From NCBI RefSeq assembly GCF_014648815.1, contig NZ_BMRV01000002.1, positions 248,001-312,000 on the forward strand: a stretch of 64,000 nucleotides of DNA, given 5' to 3'. The translations under genes were made by a program, and so were the position numbers. The notes beneath the pieces are model-generated. The model saw only the letters and a list, made by a program, of their open reading frames with translations. It did no database searches and was not told the origin of the DNA. The DNA comes from Streptomyces flaveolus (GTDB taxonomy: Bacteria; Actinomycetota; Actinomycetes; Streptomycetales; Streptomycetaceae). Below, piece by piece: positions 7,206 to 15,497 of this stretch. Position 1 is the stretch's first letter, and the number at the start of each line of letters is the position of its first letter.

Positions 7206-8228
7206 TCAGCCTCCTGTGGTCTGGTTGGCGGGCTCGTCGTCGACGGCCCCGTCGGTGCTCTTGCCGACCGCCGACCCCTCGGTGTCCGCGAGGAGTTCGC
7301 GGAACGCCGTGGCCACGGTCTCCGGATATTCCATCATCGCCACGTGTCCCGCCTCCGGCAGGGTCAGCAGCCGGGAGTCACGGAAGGCGCGGGCCGCGCG
7401 CTGAGCCATGCGGTGACCGACGAGTTGGTCCCGTCCACCGTAGACCAGCAGGGTCGGCGCGAGAACCCGTTCGGCCTGCCGCCACAGCCCGTGCTGGCCG
7501 CCCACGGTGTACGCGCTGACGATCCCGCGCGCCGAACGCGCCATCGCGTCCCAGAAGTACGGCAGTTGCAGCCGCCGCTCCATCTCCTCCACGGCGTTGC
7601 GGAAGCCCTCCGGCGACACCCTCCCGGGGTCGCCGTAGCAGAGCGCCGTCACCCCGCGGACCCGCTGCTCGGCGGTCCACTCCCTGGTGAGCCGGGTGAA
7701 CAGCGACACCACTCCCGGCAGCGCCAGCAGCCCCGTCGGCACCGCGCTGCGCTGGACGCGGATCTCCGGCAGCGCGGGCGACACGAGAGTCAGCGTGCGC
7801 ACGAGGTCGGGCCGCACCGCGGCGACGCGCGTAGCGACCGCGCCGCCGAGCGAGTTGCCGAAGAGGTGGACGGGGCCGCGCCCGGCCGCGTCGAGGTGGC
7901 GGACGACCGCGCGCGCGTGACCCGAGACGGAGTAGTCGCCGTCGTCCGGTGGCGGCGAGTCACCGAAGCCGGGCAGGTCGACGGCCTCGCTGTCGACGAC
8001 GTCGTCCAGCAGCGGTATCAGCGCCGACCAGTTCTGCGAGGAACCGCCGAGGCCGTGGACGTACAGCGCGGGCGGGAGCCCCTGGCGCGCCGGCCGCCTG
8101 GAGCGCACCGTCAGAGTGATTCCGGGCAGGTGGACCGAGCTGAGCCGCTCGCCCTCCACGACCTTGACGGCCGCCACCTTCGGCAGCACGTTGGCGGGCG
8201 GCACGGACGGCAGCTCGGTCGAAGACAT
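7206..8228 (-). CDS. Alpha/beta-hydrolase
   Basis: A 340-residue alpha/beta-hydrolase. The oxyanion-hole motif HGLGGSSQNW is near residue 58, the nucleophile elbow GNSLGG is near residue 124, the acid is probably the aspartate of YGGRDQL and the histidine is in EAGHVAMMEYP. The proline-rich loop after LPGFGDSPPP is common in C-C hydrolase and lipase-like members. The last 25 residues are a polar tail. It is the first gene of a two-gene unit with the DUF3152 gene, and its start at 8228 is divergent from the small acidic protein gene at 8427. Substrate is unknown. Confidence 0.88.
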   Translation of the reverse strand: MSSTELPSVPPANVLPKVAAVKVVEGERLSSVHLPGITLTVRSRRPARQGLPPALYVHGLGGSSQNWSALIPLLDDVVDSEAVDLPGFGDSPPPDDGDYSVSGHARAVVRHLDAAGRGPVHLFGNSLGGAVATRVAAVRPDLVRTLTLVSPALPEIRVQRSAVPTGLLALPGVVSLFTRLTREWTAEQRVRGVTALCYGDPGRVSPEGFRNAVEEMERRLQLPYFWDAMARSARGIVSAYTVGGQHGLWRQAERVLAPTLLVYGGRDQLVGHRMAQRAARAFRDSRLLTLPEAGHVAMMEYPETVATAFRELLADTEGSAVGKSTDGAVDDEPANQTTGG

Positions 8229-8426
8229 GCGCCAATGTTACGAGACGATCACGCAGTGGCTCATGTGTTCGCCATCACAAGCACGGGCGCGGCGCCGGGC
8301 GGCCGGGTACCCGCGATCGGCGCACGGTGACGCCTGGCGGCGGAATCGGGTGTCTCCTAGGCTCATGGAGAGGGCACCCGCATGTGGCCCCTGCATCCAG
8401 GGACGTCCGTAGGAAGGGAGCCCAGC

Positions 8427-8648
8427 ATGACCGTCGACCCCACCGACCCGGAGACCTTCGAGGAAGAGGACCGGGAGCCTCAGGAACTCGGCGTCGAGGC
8501 CCCCGACGCCGACGCGGCCGAGCAGCACGCCGACATCACGCCCGACCGCGACGACCCGCTGACCGACGTGGAACCGGACCGCGCCAACGAGGCCGACCTG
8601 GTCGAACAGGCCCGGGTCGTCTCGCACGACGAGGACGACTACCGCTGA
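8427..8648 (+). CDS. Small acidic conserved protein, function unknown
   Basis: A 73-residue protein with a strong site (AGGAAGGGAG) ahead of the ATG at 8427. More than a third of residues are Asp or Glu, with few hydrophobic residues, so it should be disordered and very acidic. It shows no signal peptide, cysteine or known domain. It could bind a basic partner or cations, but nothing in the sequence decides this. Coding is supported by the ribosome-binding site and strong third-position GC. Confidence 0.75.
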   Translation: MTVDPTDPETFEEEDREPQELGVEAPDADAAEQHADITPDRDDPLTDVEPDRANEADLVEQARVVSHDEDDYR

Positions 8649-8835
8649 GGCGGGGGGCCGCCGAGCAGGAGGGAGGCCGATTTTTGCCCGGCCTGCGACC
8701 TTTTGAAACCTGTTGTGCGGCTATCGCCACCGTCCGGTCCGTGAAATTCTGCGCTCGCACCGCGCACACCACGGTTACCGAAAAGTACGATGGCGACGCG
8801 GCGCACACCGCACGTGGACGACTTTGGGAGGCGGC

Positions 8836-9477
8836 GTGACAGCCATCGAGCAGACAGAGGCGGTACGCCCGCGGGGCACACGCCTTCCCCGCCGTGCCCG
8901 ACGCAACCAGCTGCTGGGCGCCGCCCAGGAAGTGTTCGTGGCGCAGGGCTACCACGCCGCCGCGATGGACGACATCGCCGAGCGCGCCGGTGTCAGCAAG
9001 CCGGTGCTGTACCAGCACTTCCCGGGCAAGCTCGACCTCTACCTCGCCCTGCTGGACCAGCACTGCGAGGCGCTGATCCAGTCCGTGCGGAACGCGCTCG
9101 CGTCGACGACCGACAACAAGCAGCGCGTCCGGGCGACGATGGACGCCTACTTCGCGTACGTCGAGGACGACGGCGGCGCCTTCCGCCTGGTCTTCGAGTC
9201 GGACCTGACCAACGAGCCCGCCGTGCGCGAGCGCGTCGACAAGGTCACGAACGAGTGCGCCGAGGCGATCTGCGACGTCATCGCCGAGGACACCGGCCTC
9301 TCCCGCGCCGAGTCGATGCTGCTGGCCTCCGGACTGGGCGGCCTCGCCCAGGTGGTGGCCCGCGCCTGGCTGCACAGCGACCGCAGCGTGCCGCGCGACC
9401 AGGCGGTCCAGCTGCTGACGTCGCTGGCCTGGCGGGGCATCGCCGGTTTCCCGTTGCACGGCAGCGAGCAGCACTGA
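8836..9477 (+). CDS. TetR/AcrR family transcriptional regulator
   Basis: A 213-residue repressor. I place the start at the GTG at 8836, behind GGGAGGCGGC, rather than at upstream in-frame codons. The N-terminal helix-turn-helix is typical: RRNQLLGAAQEVFVAQGYHAA then MDDIAERAGVSKPVLYQHFPGK at about residues 20-65. The C-terminal ligand domain is generic. It lies between the acidic protein and the DUF3107 gene, the same order as the mycobacterial Rv3208/Rv3208A pair (from memory), so it is a core regulator rather than a drug-efflux repressor. The region ahead of it (8700-8835) is less GC-rich and probably holds its promoter. Target genes are unknown. Confidence 0.92.
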   Translation: MTAIEQTEAVRPRGTRLPRRARRNQLLGAAQEVFVAQGYHAAAMDDIAERAGVSKPVLYQHFPGKLDLYLALLDQHCEALIQSVRNALASTTDNKQRVRATMDAYFAYVEDDGGAFRLVFESDLTNEPAVRERVDKVTNECAEAICDVIAEDTGLSRAESMLLASGLGGLAQVVARAWLHSDRSVPRDQAVQLLTSLAWRGIAGFPLHGSEQH

Positions 9478-9632
9478 CCGTCGCACGTTCGGCGTACGGC
9501 GGCGTTTGTTCCCCCCGGCTGTTCGCTCCTGGCGTTCTCGGGCGGAGCGTGGACGTCCCCTCACCGGGCTAATGTGTGCTGGGTACGGCGCGGAAGATCG
9601 CGCACATCACTGACCGTCGGAGGGACATAGCC

Positions 9633-9860
9633 GTGGAGGTCAAGATCGGCGTGCAGCACGCGCCCCGCGAGATCGTTCTGGAGAGCGGTCAGAGTGCCGA
9701 GGAGGTAGAGCGCGTGGTGGCCGAGGCACTGGCCGGCAAGTCGCAGCTGCTGAGCCTCGTGGACGAGCACGGCCGCAAGGTCCTGGTCCCGGCCGACCGC
9801 CTCGCGTACGTCGAGCTCGGCGAGCCGAGCCCGCGCAAGGTGGGCTTCGGCGCGCTGTAG
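9633..9860 (+). CDS. DUF3107 family protein
   Basis: A 75-residue protein from a GTG at 9633 preceded by GGAGGG at 8 bases. The sequence VEVKIGVQHAPREIVLESGQ begins a short alpha/beta domain of the DUF3107 family, highly conserved across actinobacteria and usually next to a TetR gene as here. No catalytic motif is seen. The M. tuberculosis equivalent (TB9.4, Rv3208A, from memory) is of unknown function. A strong terminator follows. Confidence 0.9.
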   Translation: MEVKIGVQHAPREIVLESGQSAEEVERVVAEALAGKSQLLSLVDEHGRKVLVPADRLAYVELGEPSPRKVGFGAL

Positions 9861-9880
9861 CCGACGGAAGAAGCACGGAG

Positions 9881-9913
9881 AAGGGCCCGGCGGCCACGAC
9901 CGCCGGGCCCTTT
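9881..9913 (+). terminator. Rho-independent type terminator after DUF3107
   Basis: AAGGGCCCGGCGG pairs with CCGCCGGGCCCTT across a 6-base loop and is followed by a TTT and a T-rich run, 21 bases past the DUF3107 stop. Confidence 0.85.
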
Positions 9914-10031
9914 CCCGTTTCCCCGTCCGGAGCACAGCTCACCCACAGGAGGAGGATTGCATTCCGCAGGTCAGGGGTAAGTCGGCCAATGACCGTTTTG
10001 GGCAGGCCGGCCACGTGGGAGGGACCCCGAC

Positions 10032-10301
10032 ATGCTCCTGGAAGCGCTCAGCGCCTCGATCCTCGGCCTCGCTCTGGCCTGGGCCGCCGCCCACCGTCTG
10101 CCGCACCGCCTCCCCGACCGCGTCCTGGTCCTGCCGACGGGTGTCGCCGGGGCCCTGTTCGGAGCGTTCGTCACGCACACCGCGCTGGGTGCAGGCGGGC
10201 TCCTGCTGGTCCTCATGGGCGCGGCGGCCGTATCGGCGGCCTCGCTGTCGCTGCTGCTGCGGCCGGCGGGAAGACTGCGGCGCCGTTCGGCGACCGCCTG
10301 A
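10032..10301 (+). CDS. Small membrane protein, function unknown
   Basis: An 89-residue protein with a GGGAGGG site ahead of the ATG at 10032. Hydrophobic stretches at about residues 5-21, 34-55 and 57-76 suggest two or three membrane helices, followed by an Arg-rich tail (RPAGRLRRRS) that would stay in the cytoplasm. No family is recognised. It faces the ferritin-like gene across a double hairpin. Confidence 0.7.
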   Translation: MLLEALSASILGLALAWAAAHRLPHRLPDRVLVLPTGVAGALFGAFVTHTALGAGGLLLVLMGAAAVSAASLSLLLRPAGRLRRRSATA

Positions 10302-10390
10302 CCGGCCGCCGGTGGTGGCGCCGACGGCGAGGACGGCCCGTGCCGCACCCGGGCGGATCACGGCGCCCGGACTGACGCCGGGGCTTGCTT

Positions 10391-10437
10391 CCCGTGCCGG
10401 CCGGCACGGGAACCCGGTCCGGGTGGTGCCCGGACCG
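10391..10437. terminator. Double hairpin between convergent genes
   Basis: A perfect 20-base palindrome (CCCGTGCCGG and its complement, 10391-10410) is followed by a second hairpin with arms CGGTCCGGG (10415-10423) and CCCGGACCG (10429-10437). They lie between a plus-strand and a minus-strand gene and could terminate both. Confidence 0.65.
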
Positions 10438-10469
10438 AGCGGTACCCCGGCCCCCGGTCCTGGCGGTGC

Positions 10470-11225
10470 CTAGGCCGCCAGCCCCAGCGCCGCCATCCGC
10501 TTGGTGTGCGCCTCGGTGATCCGGGAGAACATGCGGCCCACCTCGGCGAGGTCGAAGCCGTCCGCGACACCGCCCACGAGCATCGTCGACAGCGCGTCCC
10601 GGTCGGCGACCACCCGCTGGGACTGCGACAGCGCCTCACCCATCAGCCGCCGCGCCCACAGCGCCAGCCGCCCGCCCACCCGCGGGTCCGCGTCGATCGC
10701 CGCGCGCACCTTCTCCACGGCGAAGCTCGCGTGCCCGGTGTCGTCCAGCACGGCCAGCACCAGACTCCGGGTGTCGGAGTCGAGCCGGGCGGCGACCTCC
10801 CGGTAGAAGTCGCTGGCGATGGAGTCGCCGACGTAGGCCTTGACGAGACCCTCCAGCCAGTCCGAGGGGTCCGTCTGCTTGTGGAAACCGTCGTAGGCGG
10901 CCACGAACGGCTCCATGGCCGCCGTCGGCTCCTCACCGATCTCGGCGAGCCGGTCGCGCAGCCGCTCGAAGTGGTGGAACTCCGCCGACGCCATCTTCGC
11001 CAGCTCCGCCTTGTCCGCCAGCGTGGGCGCCAGCTTGGCGTCCTCCGCGAGCCGCTCGAACGCCGCCAGCTCGCCGTACGCGAGCGCGCCGAGCAGGTCC
11101 ACGACCGCGGCACGGTACTGCGGGTCGGCGGCTGCCGTCGCCCAGTCCTGGGCGGCGACTCCGGTGGCTCCGGTGGTTTCGGCGGGGGCGTCTGCGGCGT
11201 TGCCAGGCTTGTCAGAGCTCGTCAT
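10470..11225 (-). CDS. Ferritin-like (MiaE-type fold) di-iron protein
   Basis: A 251-residue protein; after a 25-residue polar N-terminus it is almost wholly helical. Metal-ligand pairs of a ferritin-like four-helix bundle are visible: LAYGELAAFERL, EFHHFERL about 35 residues later, and DTGHASFAVE in the second half. It resembles the actinobacterial ferritin-like group annotated as tRNA hydroxylase (MiaE)-like; whether it modifies tRNA is not shown by the sequence. It is divergent from the DEAD-box helicase gene, the same arrangement as mycobacterial Rv3210c and rhlE (from memory). Confidence 0.85.
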   Translation of the reverse strand: MTSSDKPGNAADAPAETTGATGVAAQDWATAAADPQYRAAVVDLLGALAYGELAAFERLAEDAKLAPTLADKAELAKMASAEFHHFERLRDRLAEIGEEPTAAMEPFVAAYDGFHKQTDPSDWLEGLVKAYVGDSIASDFYREVAARLDSDTRSLVLAVLDDTGHASFAVEKVRAAIDADPRVGGRLALWARRLMGEALSQSQRVVADRDALSTMLVGGVADGFDLAEVGRMFSRITEAHTKRMAALGLAA

Positions 11226-11626
11226 GCAGCGCACAATAGCCCGCCCGCCGCGGACCGTAAGGGCCTGGTCAGTCACTGTGACGACGACTACGTGACCAAA
11301 TCGGCCATCGCGTGTGCGCGAATCCGGGGTATGGTGGTAATGCGCCTGCCGAGTATGTGACGTACGGGTACGTGACATCTTCGTCGGGCCGCACGCATGA
11401 GGATGCCCGGTCGGTGGCCCGATCGGCTCCGACCCGACAGCCCTCCCTGCCGTACGCCACACTGCGTACGGAGCCCGGAGGGGGACCCTCAGTGGTACGA
11501 GCGCTGGAGCGTCGACAGAGGTCCCGTGTCCTACGGCCCCACCCGTAAGGGCGGCCGACGTCCCCGACACGGTCCGGCACGACCCGCGCGCTCGCCTCGC
11601 ACCACGCACACAGAAGAGGCAGCACC
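11226..11626 (+). promoter_or_regulatory. 401-base divergent intergenic region and probable long leader of the helicase gene
   Basis: The region separates the ferritin-like gene (minus) from the helicase (plus). It holds a nested hairpin at 11441-11482, with inner arms CCGTACGC/GCGTACGG and outer arms CCCTCC/GGAGGG, and a small inverted repeat near 11360-11380 (CGTAC/GTACG). No protein-coding frame is convincing. Long structured leaders are common on cold-shock helicase mRNAs, which is the likely meaning here. Confidence 0.45.
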
Positions 11627-14332
11627 CTGACTACGACGTTTCGATCCCTCGGAATCCTCCCCGAGACCGCCGAAGCCCTCGAGGCCGTCGGCATCCTCAC
11701 TCCCTTCCCCATCCAGGAGATGACGCTCCCCGTTGCCCTGTCGGGCAAGGACGTCATCGGCCAGGCCAAGACCGGCACCGGCAAGACGCTGGGCTTCGGC
11801 CTCCCGCTCCTCGAGCGCGTCACCGTCCCCGCCGACGTCGAGGCGGGCCGCGCGGCGCCCGAGTCCCTGACCGACGCCCCGCAGGCCCTCGTCGTCGTCC
11901 CGACGCGCGAGCTGTGCCAGCAGGTCACCAACGACCTGCTGACCGCCGGCAAGGTCCGCAACGTGCGCGTTCTCGCGATCTACGGCGGCCGGGCGTACGA
12001 GCCGCAGGTGGAGGCCCTGAAGAAGGGCGTCGACGTGATCGTCGGCACCCCGGGCCGTCTGCTGGACCTCGCGGGCCAGAAGAAGCTGAGCCTGAAGCAC
12101 ATCAAGAGCCTGGTCCTCGACGAGGCCGACGAGATGCTCGACCTGGGCTTCCTGCCCGACGTCGAGAAGATCATCAACATGCTGCCGGCCAAGCGCCAGA
12201 CGATGCTGTTCTCGGCCACCATGCCGGGCGCCGTCATCGGACTGGCCCGCCGCTACATGTCGCAGCCCACGCACATCTCCGCCACCTCGCCGGACGACGC
12301 GGGCGCGACGGTCGCCAACACGAAGCAGTTCGTCTACCGCGCGCACAACATGGACAAGCCCGAGATGGTGGCGCGCATACTGCAGGCCGACGGCCGGGGA
12401 CTGGCCATGGTCTTCTGCCGCACCAAGCGCACCGCGGCCGACCTGGCCGACCAGCTCAAGCAGCGCGGCTTCGCCTCCGGCGCGGTCCACGGCGACCTCG
12501 GCCAGGGCGCCCGCGAGCAGGCCCTGCGCGCCTTCCGCAACGGCAAGGTGGACGTGCTCGTCTGCACCGACGTCGCCGCCCGCGGCATCGACGTCGAGGG
12601 CGTGACGCACGTCATCAACTACCAGTCGCCGGAAGAGGAGAAGACGTACCTGCACCGCATCGGCCGCACCGGCCGCGCGGGCGCCAAGGGTACGGCGATC
12701 ACGCTGGTCGACTGGGACGACATCCCGCGCTGGCAGCTGATCAACAAGGCGCTGGACCTGGGCTTCAACGAGCCGCCGGAGACGTACTCCACCTCCCCGC
12801 ACTTCTACACCGACCTCGGCATCCCCGAGGGCACCAAGGGCGTCCTGCCGCGCTCGGAGCGCACGCGCGCCGGGCTGGACGCGGAGGAGCTGGAGGACCT
12901 GGGCGAGCCGGGCGGCCGGGGCGCTCGCGTCCGCGGTGGCCGTGGTGGCCGGGACGAGTCCCGTTCCGCCGACCGCGAGCGTTCCTCCGACGGCGAGCGT
13001 TCCTCCCGTACGACGCCGCGCCGTCGTCGCCGTACGCGCGGCGGGGCGCAGGTGGAGGCGCCGGCCGCCGGGACCACCGCGCCCGAGGCCGTGACCGGCG
13101 GCGCGGACGGCGCCACGGACACGGAGGGCACCGCCCAGGGGCCCCGCACCCTGCGTCGCCGTCGCCGTACGCGGAGCGGTGAGCCGGCCCAGCAGCCGGT
13201 GACGGCCGCCACGACGGAGGCCACGGCACCGGAGACCGCCGTGGCGACGGCGGAGGGCACGGCTCCGGAAGCTTCGGAGAACGTCGAGGCCCCGGCGAAG
13301 CCGCGTCGTCGCCGCACCCGCAGGTCCGCCGAGACACCGGCCGCGGCGGTGGAGGCCGCCGCGGTGGCCGAGCCGACGGCTGTCGAGGCCGCTGTGGTCG
13401 AGGCCCCGGTGGCCGAGGTTGCCGAGGTGACCGCGGTCGAGGCGCCCGTCGAGAAGCCGCGTCGGCGCACCCGCAAGGCCACGGCCTCGGCTGCCGCCGA
13501 GACAGCGGTCGACACGGCCGAGGGAGTGGCCGAGCCGGCCGCCGAGCCGGCGGAGACGAAGCCGCGCCGCACGCGCAAGAAGGCGACGGCACCGGCGGAG
13601 ACGGCGGAGACGAAGCCCCGCCGCACCCGCAAGGCCGCTGCCGAGGCGCCGGAGGCCGTCGAGGTCACCGAGGCCCCGGAGGCGGCCGAGGCCAAGCCGC
13701 GCCGCACCCGCAAGACGGCCGCCGCCAAGGCGGAAGCCGCCGTCGACACGGCCGAGGCCGCGGAGACCAAGCCGCGCCGCCGCACCCGCAAGGCCGCCGA
13801 ACCGGCCGAGGCCACCGCCGAGATCCCGGCCCAGGCCTCCCAGGAGCCGGAGGCGGCCGAGGCCAAGCCGCGCCGCACCCGCAAGACGGCCGCCGCCAAG
13901 GCGGAGACCGCCGTCGACACGGCCGAGGGCACGGAGACCAAGCCGCGCCGCCGCACCCGCAAGGCCGCTGCCGAAGCGCCGGAGGCCGTCGAGGCCACCG
14001 AGGCCCCGGAAGCCGCCGAGGCCAAGCCGCGCCGCACCCGCAAGACGGCCGCCGCCAAGGCGGAAGCCGCCGTCGACACGGCCGAGGCCGCGGAGACCAA
14101 GCCGCGCCGCCGCACCCGCAAGGCCGCCGAACCGGCCGAGGCCACCGCCGAGATCCCGGCCCAGGCCTCCCAGGAGCCGGAGGCGGCACCGCGGCGTCGG
14201 ACCCGCAAGGCCGCGGCGGTCGCCGAGGCTCCCGTCGAGGCCGCCGACGCGGCCGAGGCGAAGCCGAAGGTTCGCCGTACGCGCAAGGCGGCCACGGCTG
14301 CGAAGCAGCCCGCGGAGTCGGCCGAGAGCTGA
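11627..14332 (+). CDS. DEAD-box RNA helicase with a long repetitive basic tail, CTG start
   Basis: A 901-residue protein. The helicase core (about 1-400) has the Q-motif region ending PFPIQ, Walker A GQAKTGTGKT, PTRELCQQV, TPGRLLD, DEADEM, SAT, ARGIDVEGV and HRIGRTGRAG. The only start that keeps the Q motif is a CTG at 11627: the frame is open from a TAA at 11546, with no ATG, GTG or TTG until the ATG at 11720, which would cut the Q motif off. AGAAGAGG precedes the CTG. From about residue 420 to the end it is an Ala/Glu/Lys tail with more than a dozen KPRRTRK or RRRTRK blocks, probably RNA-binding, encoded by long DNA repeats. Role: RNA duplex unwinding in ribosome assembly, mRNA decay or cold adaptation (family knowledge). 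Confidence 0.93.
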   Translation: MTTTFRSLGILPETAEALEAVGILTPFPIQEMTLPVALSGKDVIGQAKTGTGKTLGFGLPLLERVTVPADVEAGRAAPESLTDAPQALVVVPTRELCQQVTNDLLTAGKVRNVRVLAIYGGRAYEPQVEALKKGVDVIVGTPGRLLDLAGQKKLSLKHIKSLVLDEADEMLDLGFLPDVEKIINMLPAKRQTMLFSATMPGAVIGLARRYMSQPTHISATSPDDAGATVANTKQFVYRAHNMDKPEMVARILQADGRGLAMVFCRTKRTAADLADQLKQRGFASGAVHGDLGQGAREQALRAFRNGKVDVLVCTDVAARGIDVEGVTHVINYQSPEEEKTYLHRIGRTGRAGAKGTAITLVDWDDIPRWQLINKALDLGFNEPPETYSTSPHFYTDLGIPEGTKGVLPRSERTRAGLDAEELEDLGEPGGRGARVRGGRGGRDESRSADRERSSDGERSSRTTPRRRRRTRGGAQVEAPAAGTTAPEAVTGGADGATDTEGTAQGPRTLRRRRRTRSGEPAQQPVTAATTEATAPETAVATAEGTAPEASENVEAPAKPRRRRTRRSAETPAAAVEAAAVAEPTAVEAAVVEAPVAEVAEVTAVEAPVEKPRRRTRKATASAAAETAVDTAEGVAEPAAEPAETKPRRTRKKATAPAETAETKPRRTRKAAAEAPEAVEVTEAPEAAEAKPRRTRKTAAAKAEAAVDTAEAAETKPRRRTRKAAEPAEATAEIPAQASQEPEAAEAKPRRTRKTAAAKAETAVDTAEGTETKPRRRTRKAAAEAPEAVEATEAPEAAEAKPRRTRKTAAAKAEAAVDTAEAAETKPRRRTRKAAEPAEATAEIPAQASQEPEAAPRRRTRKAAAVAEAPVEAADAAEAKPKVRRTRKAATAAKQPAESAES
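13685..14187 (+). repeat. Two identical 173-bp direct repeats in the helicase tail
   Basis: Positions 13685-13857 and 14015-14187 are identical and spaced exactly 330 bp (110 codons) apart. The intervening sequence contains further imperfect copies of the same KPRRTRK-encoding unit, so the tail has grown in frame by recombination between repeats. Confidence 0.9.
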
Positions 14333-14350
14333 TCCCACCGCTTGATCCGT

Positions 14351-14394
14351 CCGTCGGCCCGGTCCCGCCACCCAGGCGGGGCCGGGCCGACGGC
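14351..14394 (+). terminator. Terminator of the helicase gene
   Basis: The arm CCGTCGGCCCGG (extended by tCCCGCC to 14369) pairs with 14376-14394 across a 6-base loop, giving nearly 19 paired bases just past the helicase stop. Confidence 0.8.
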
Positions 14395-14474
14395 GTATCC
14401 GGTCCCGCTGTCCGGGCGGTGCGGTGGGATGACGCCGCGGGTGGAGTCGCCTGTCCGCGCTGACGGAGTGCCTC

Positions 14475-14504
14475 CCAGGCCGTTCAGGCACTGGGGGAGG
14501 CACG
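14475..14504. repeat. Dispersed 30-bp repeat, copy 1
   Basis: The core CAGGCACTGGGGGAGGCACG is preceded by CCAGGCCGTT; the same 30 bases recur at 44922-44951. In this copy a 9-bp stem GTGCCTCCC/GGGAGGCAC closes around it. It lies in the gap after the helicase terminator. Confidence 0.75.
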
Positions 14505-14584
14505 ACGACCGCAGGCCGCGCGGCCGGCCGCGGGGTGCGCCGCCCGGGGACGCCCCGCGTCCCGTCCCCGGATAATCTCTGCCC

Positions 14585-15469
14585 GTGAGCACGAATGCCC
14601 GCTTCACCCCGCCGCCCGATGCCCGCGCGTACCGGCTGCGTACCGCGCGTGGTGAGTTCGCCGTCGTCGATTCGCCCGTGGCGGGCGGGGGCGTGCCGAA
14701 AGGGGTCGTGCTGATGCTGCCCGGGTTCACGGGCAGCAAGGAGGACTTCACGCTGCTGCACGAGCCCCTCGCCGCGCGCGGGTACCGTACGGTCGCCGTG
14801 GACGGGCGGGGACAGTACGAGTCCGACGGCCCGGAGCACGACGAGTCCGGCTACGCGCAGGACGAGCTGGCCCGGGACGTCCTCGCGCAGGTCGCCGCGC
14901 TCGGAACGCCCGTGCACCTCGTCGGGCACTCCCTCGGCGGCCAGATCGCCCGTGCCGCCGTGCTGCTCGACCACTCCCCCTTCGTCTCCCTCACGCTGAT
15001 GTCGTCGGGCCCGGCGCGGATCTCCGTCTCCCAGCAGCAGCGCGTGAAACTCCTGCGGGACGCGCTCGACACCATGACGATGGCTCAGGTGTGGGAGGTG
15101 ATGCAGGCGATGGGGCCGCCCGAGGAGGCAGGCGCCCCGGTGCCCGCCCACGGCCCGGACGCTCCGCAACGGCTGCGCGAGCGCTGGCTCGGCACCCGGC
15201 CTGCCCAACTGCTCGCCACGGGGCGCCAGTTGTGCACCGAGCCGGACCGCGTCGCCGAACTCGCCGCGGTGCCACTGCCGTTCCACGTACTGTCGGGCGC
15301 CTTCGACGACACCTGGCCCGTGCCCCTCCTGGACGAGATGGCCGTACGGCTCGACGCGCGCCGGACCGTCGTCCCGGGGGCCGAGCACTCGCCCAACACG
15401 GATCAGCCGCTGGCGACGGCCCAGGCCCTGGCCGACTTCTGGGACGGCGTCCCCGCGCCACGACCGTAG
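14585..15469 (+). CDS. Alpha/beta-hydrolase
   Basis: A 294-residue hydrolase from the GTG at 14585. The oxyanion region LPGFTGSKEDF is near residue 47, the nucleophile GHSLGGQIARA near 120, the acid in SGAFDDTWPV and the histidine in VPGAEHSPN. The cap region after SSGPARIS is helical. No signal peptide. Substrate is unknown. It is convergent with the NYN-domain gene, 28 bases away. Confidence 0.88.
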   Translation: MSTNARFTPPPDARAYRLRTARGEFAVVDSPVAGGGVPKGVVLMLPGFTGSKEDFTLLHEPLAARGYRTVAVDGRGQYESDGPEHDESGYAQDELARDVLAQVAALGTPVHLVGHSLGGQIARAAVLLDHSPFVSLTLMSSGPARISVSQQQRVKLLRDALDTMTMAQVWEVMQAMGPPEEAGAPVPAHGPDAPQRLRERWLGTRPAQLLATGRQLCTEPDRVAELAAVPLPFHVLSGAFDDTWPVPLLDEMAVRLDARRTVVPGAEHSPNTDQPLATAQALADFWDGVPAPRP

Positions 15470-15497
15470 GACGGGCCGGATGGGCCCCGGGCCCGCC

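Noticed and set aside
11226..11626. 6C RNA-like motif upstream of the helicase
   Set aside because: The cytosine-run loops that define 6C RNA are not present; only ordinary hairpins are seen.
12900..14332. CRISPR array in the repetitive helicase tail
   Set aside because: Repeats are in coding frame, vary in length and lack unique spacers of constant size.
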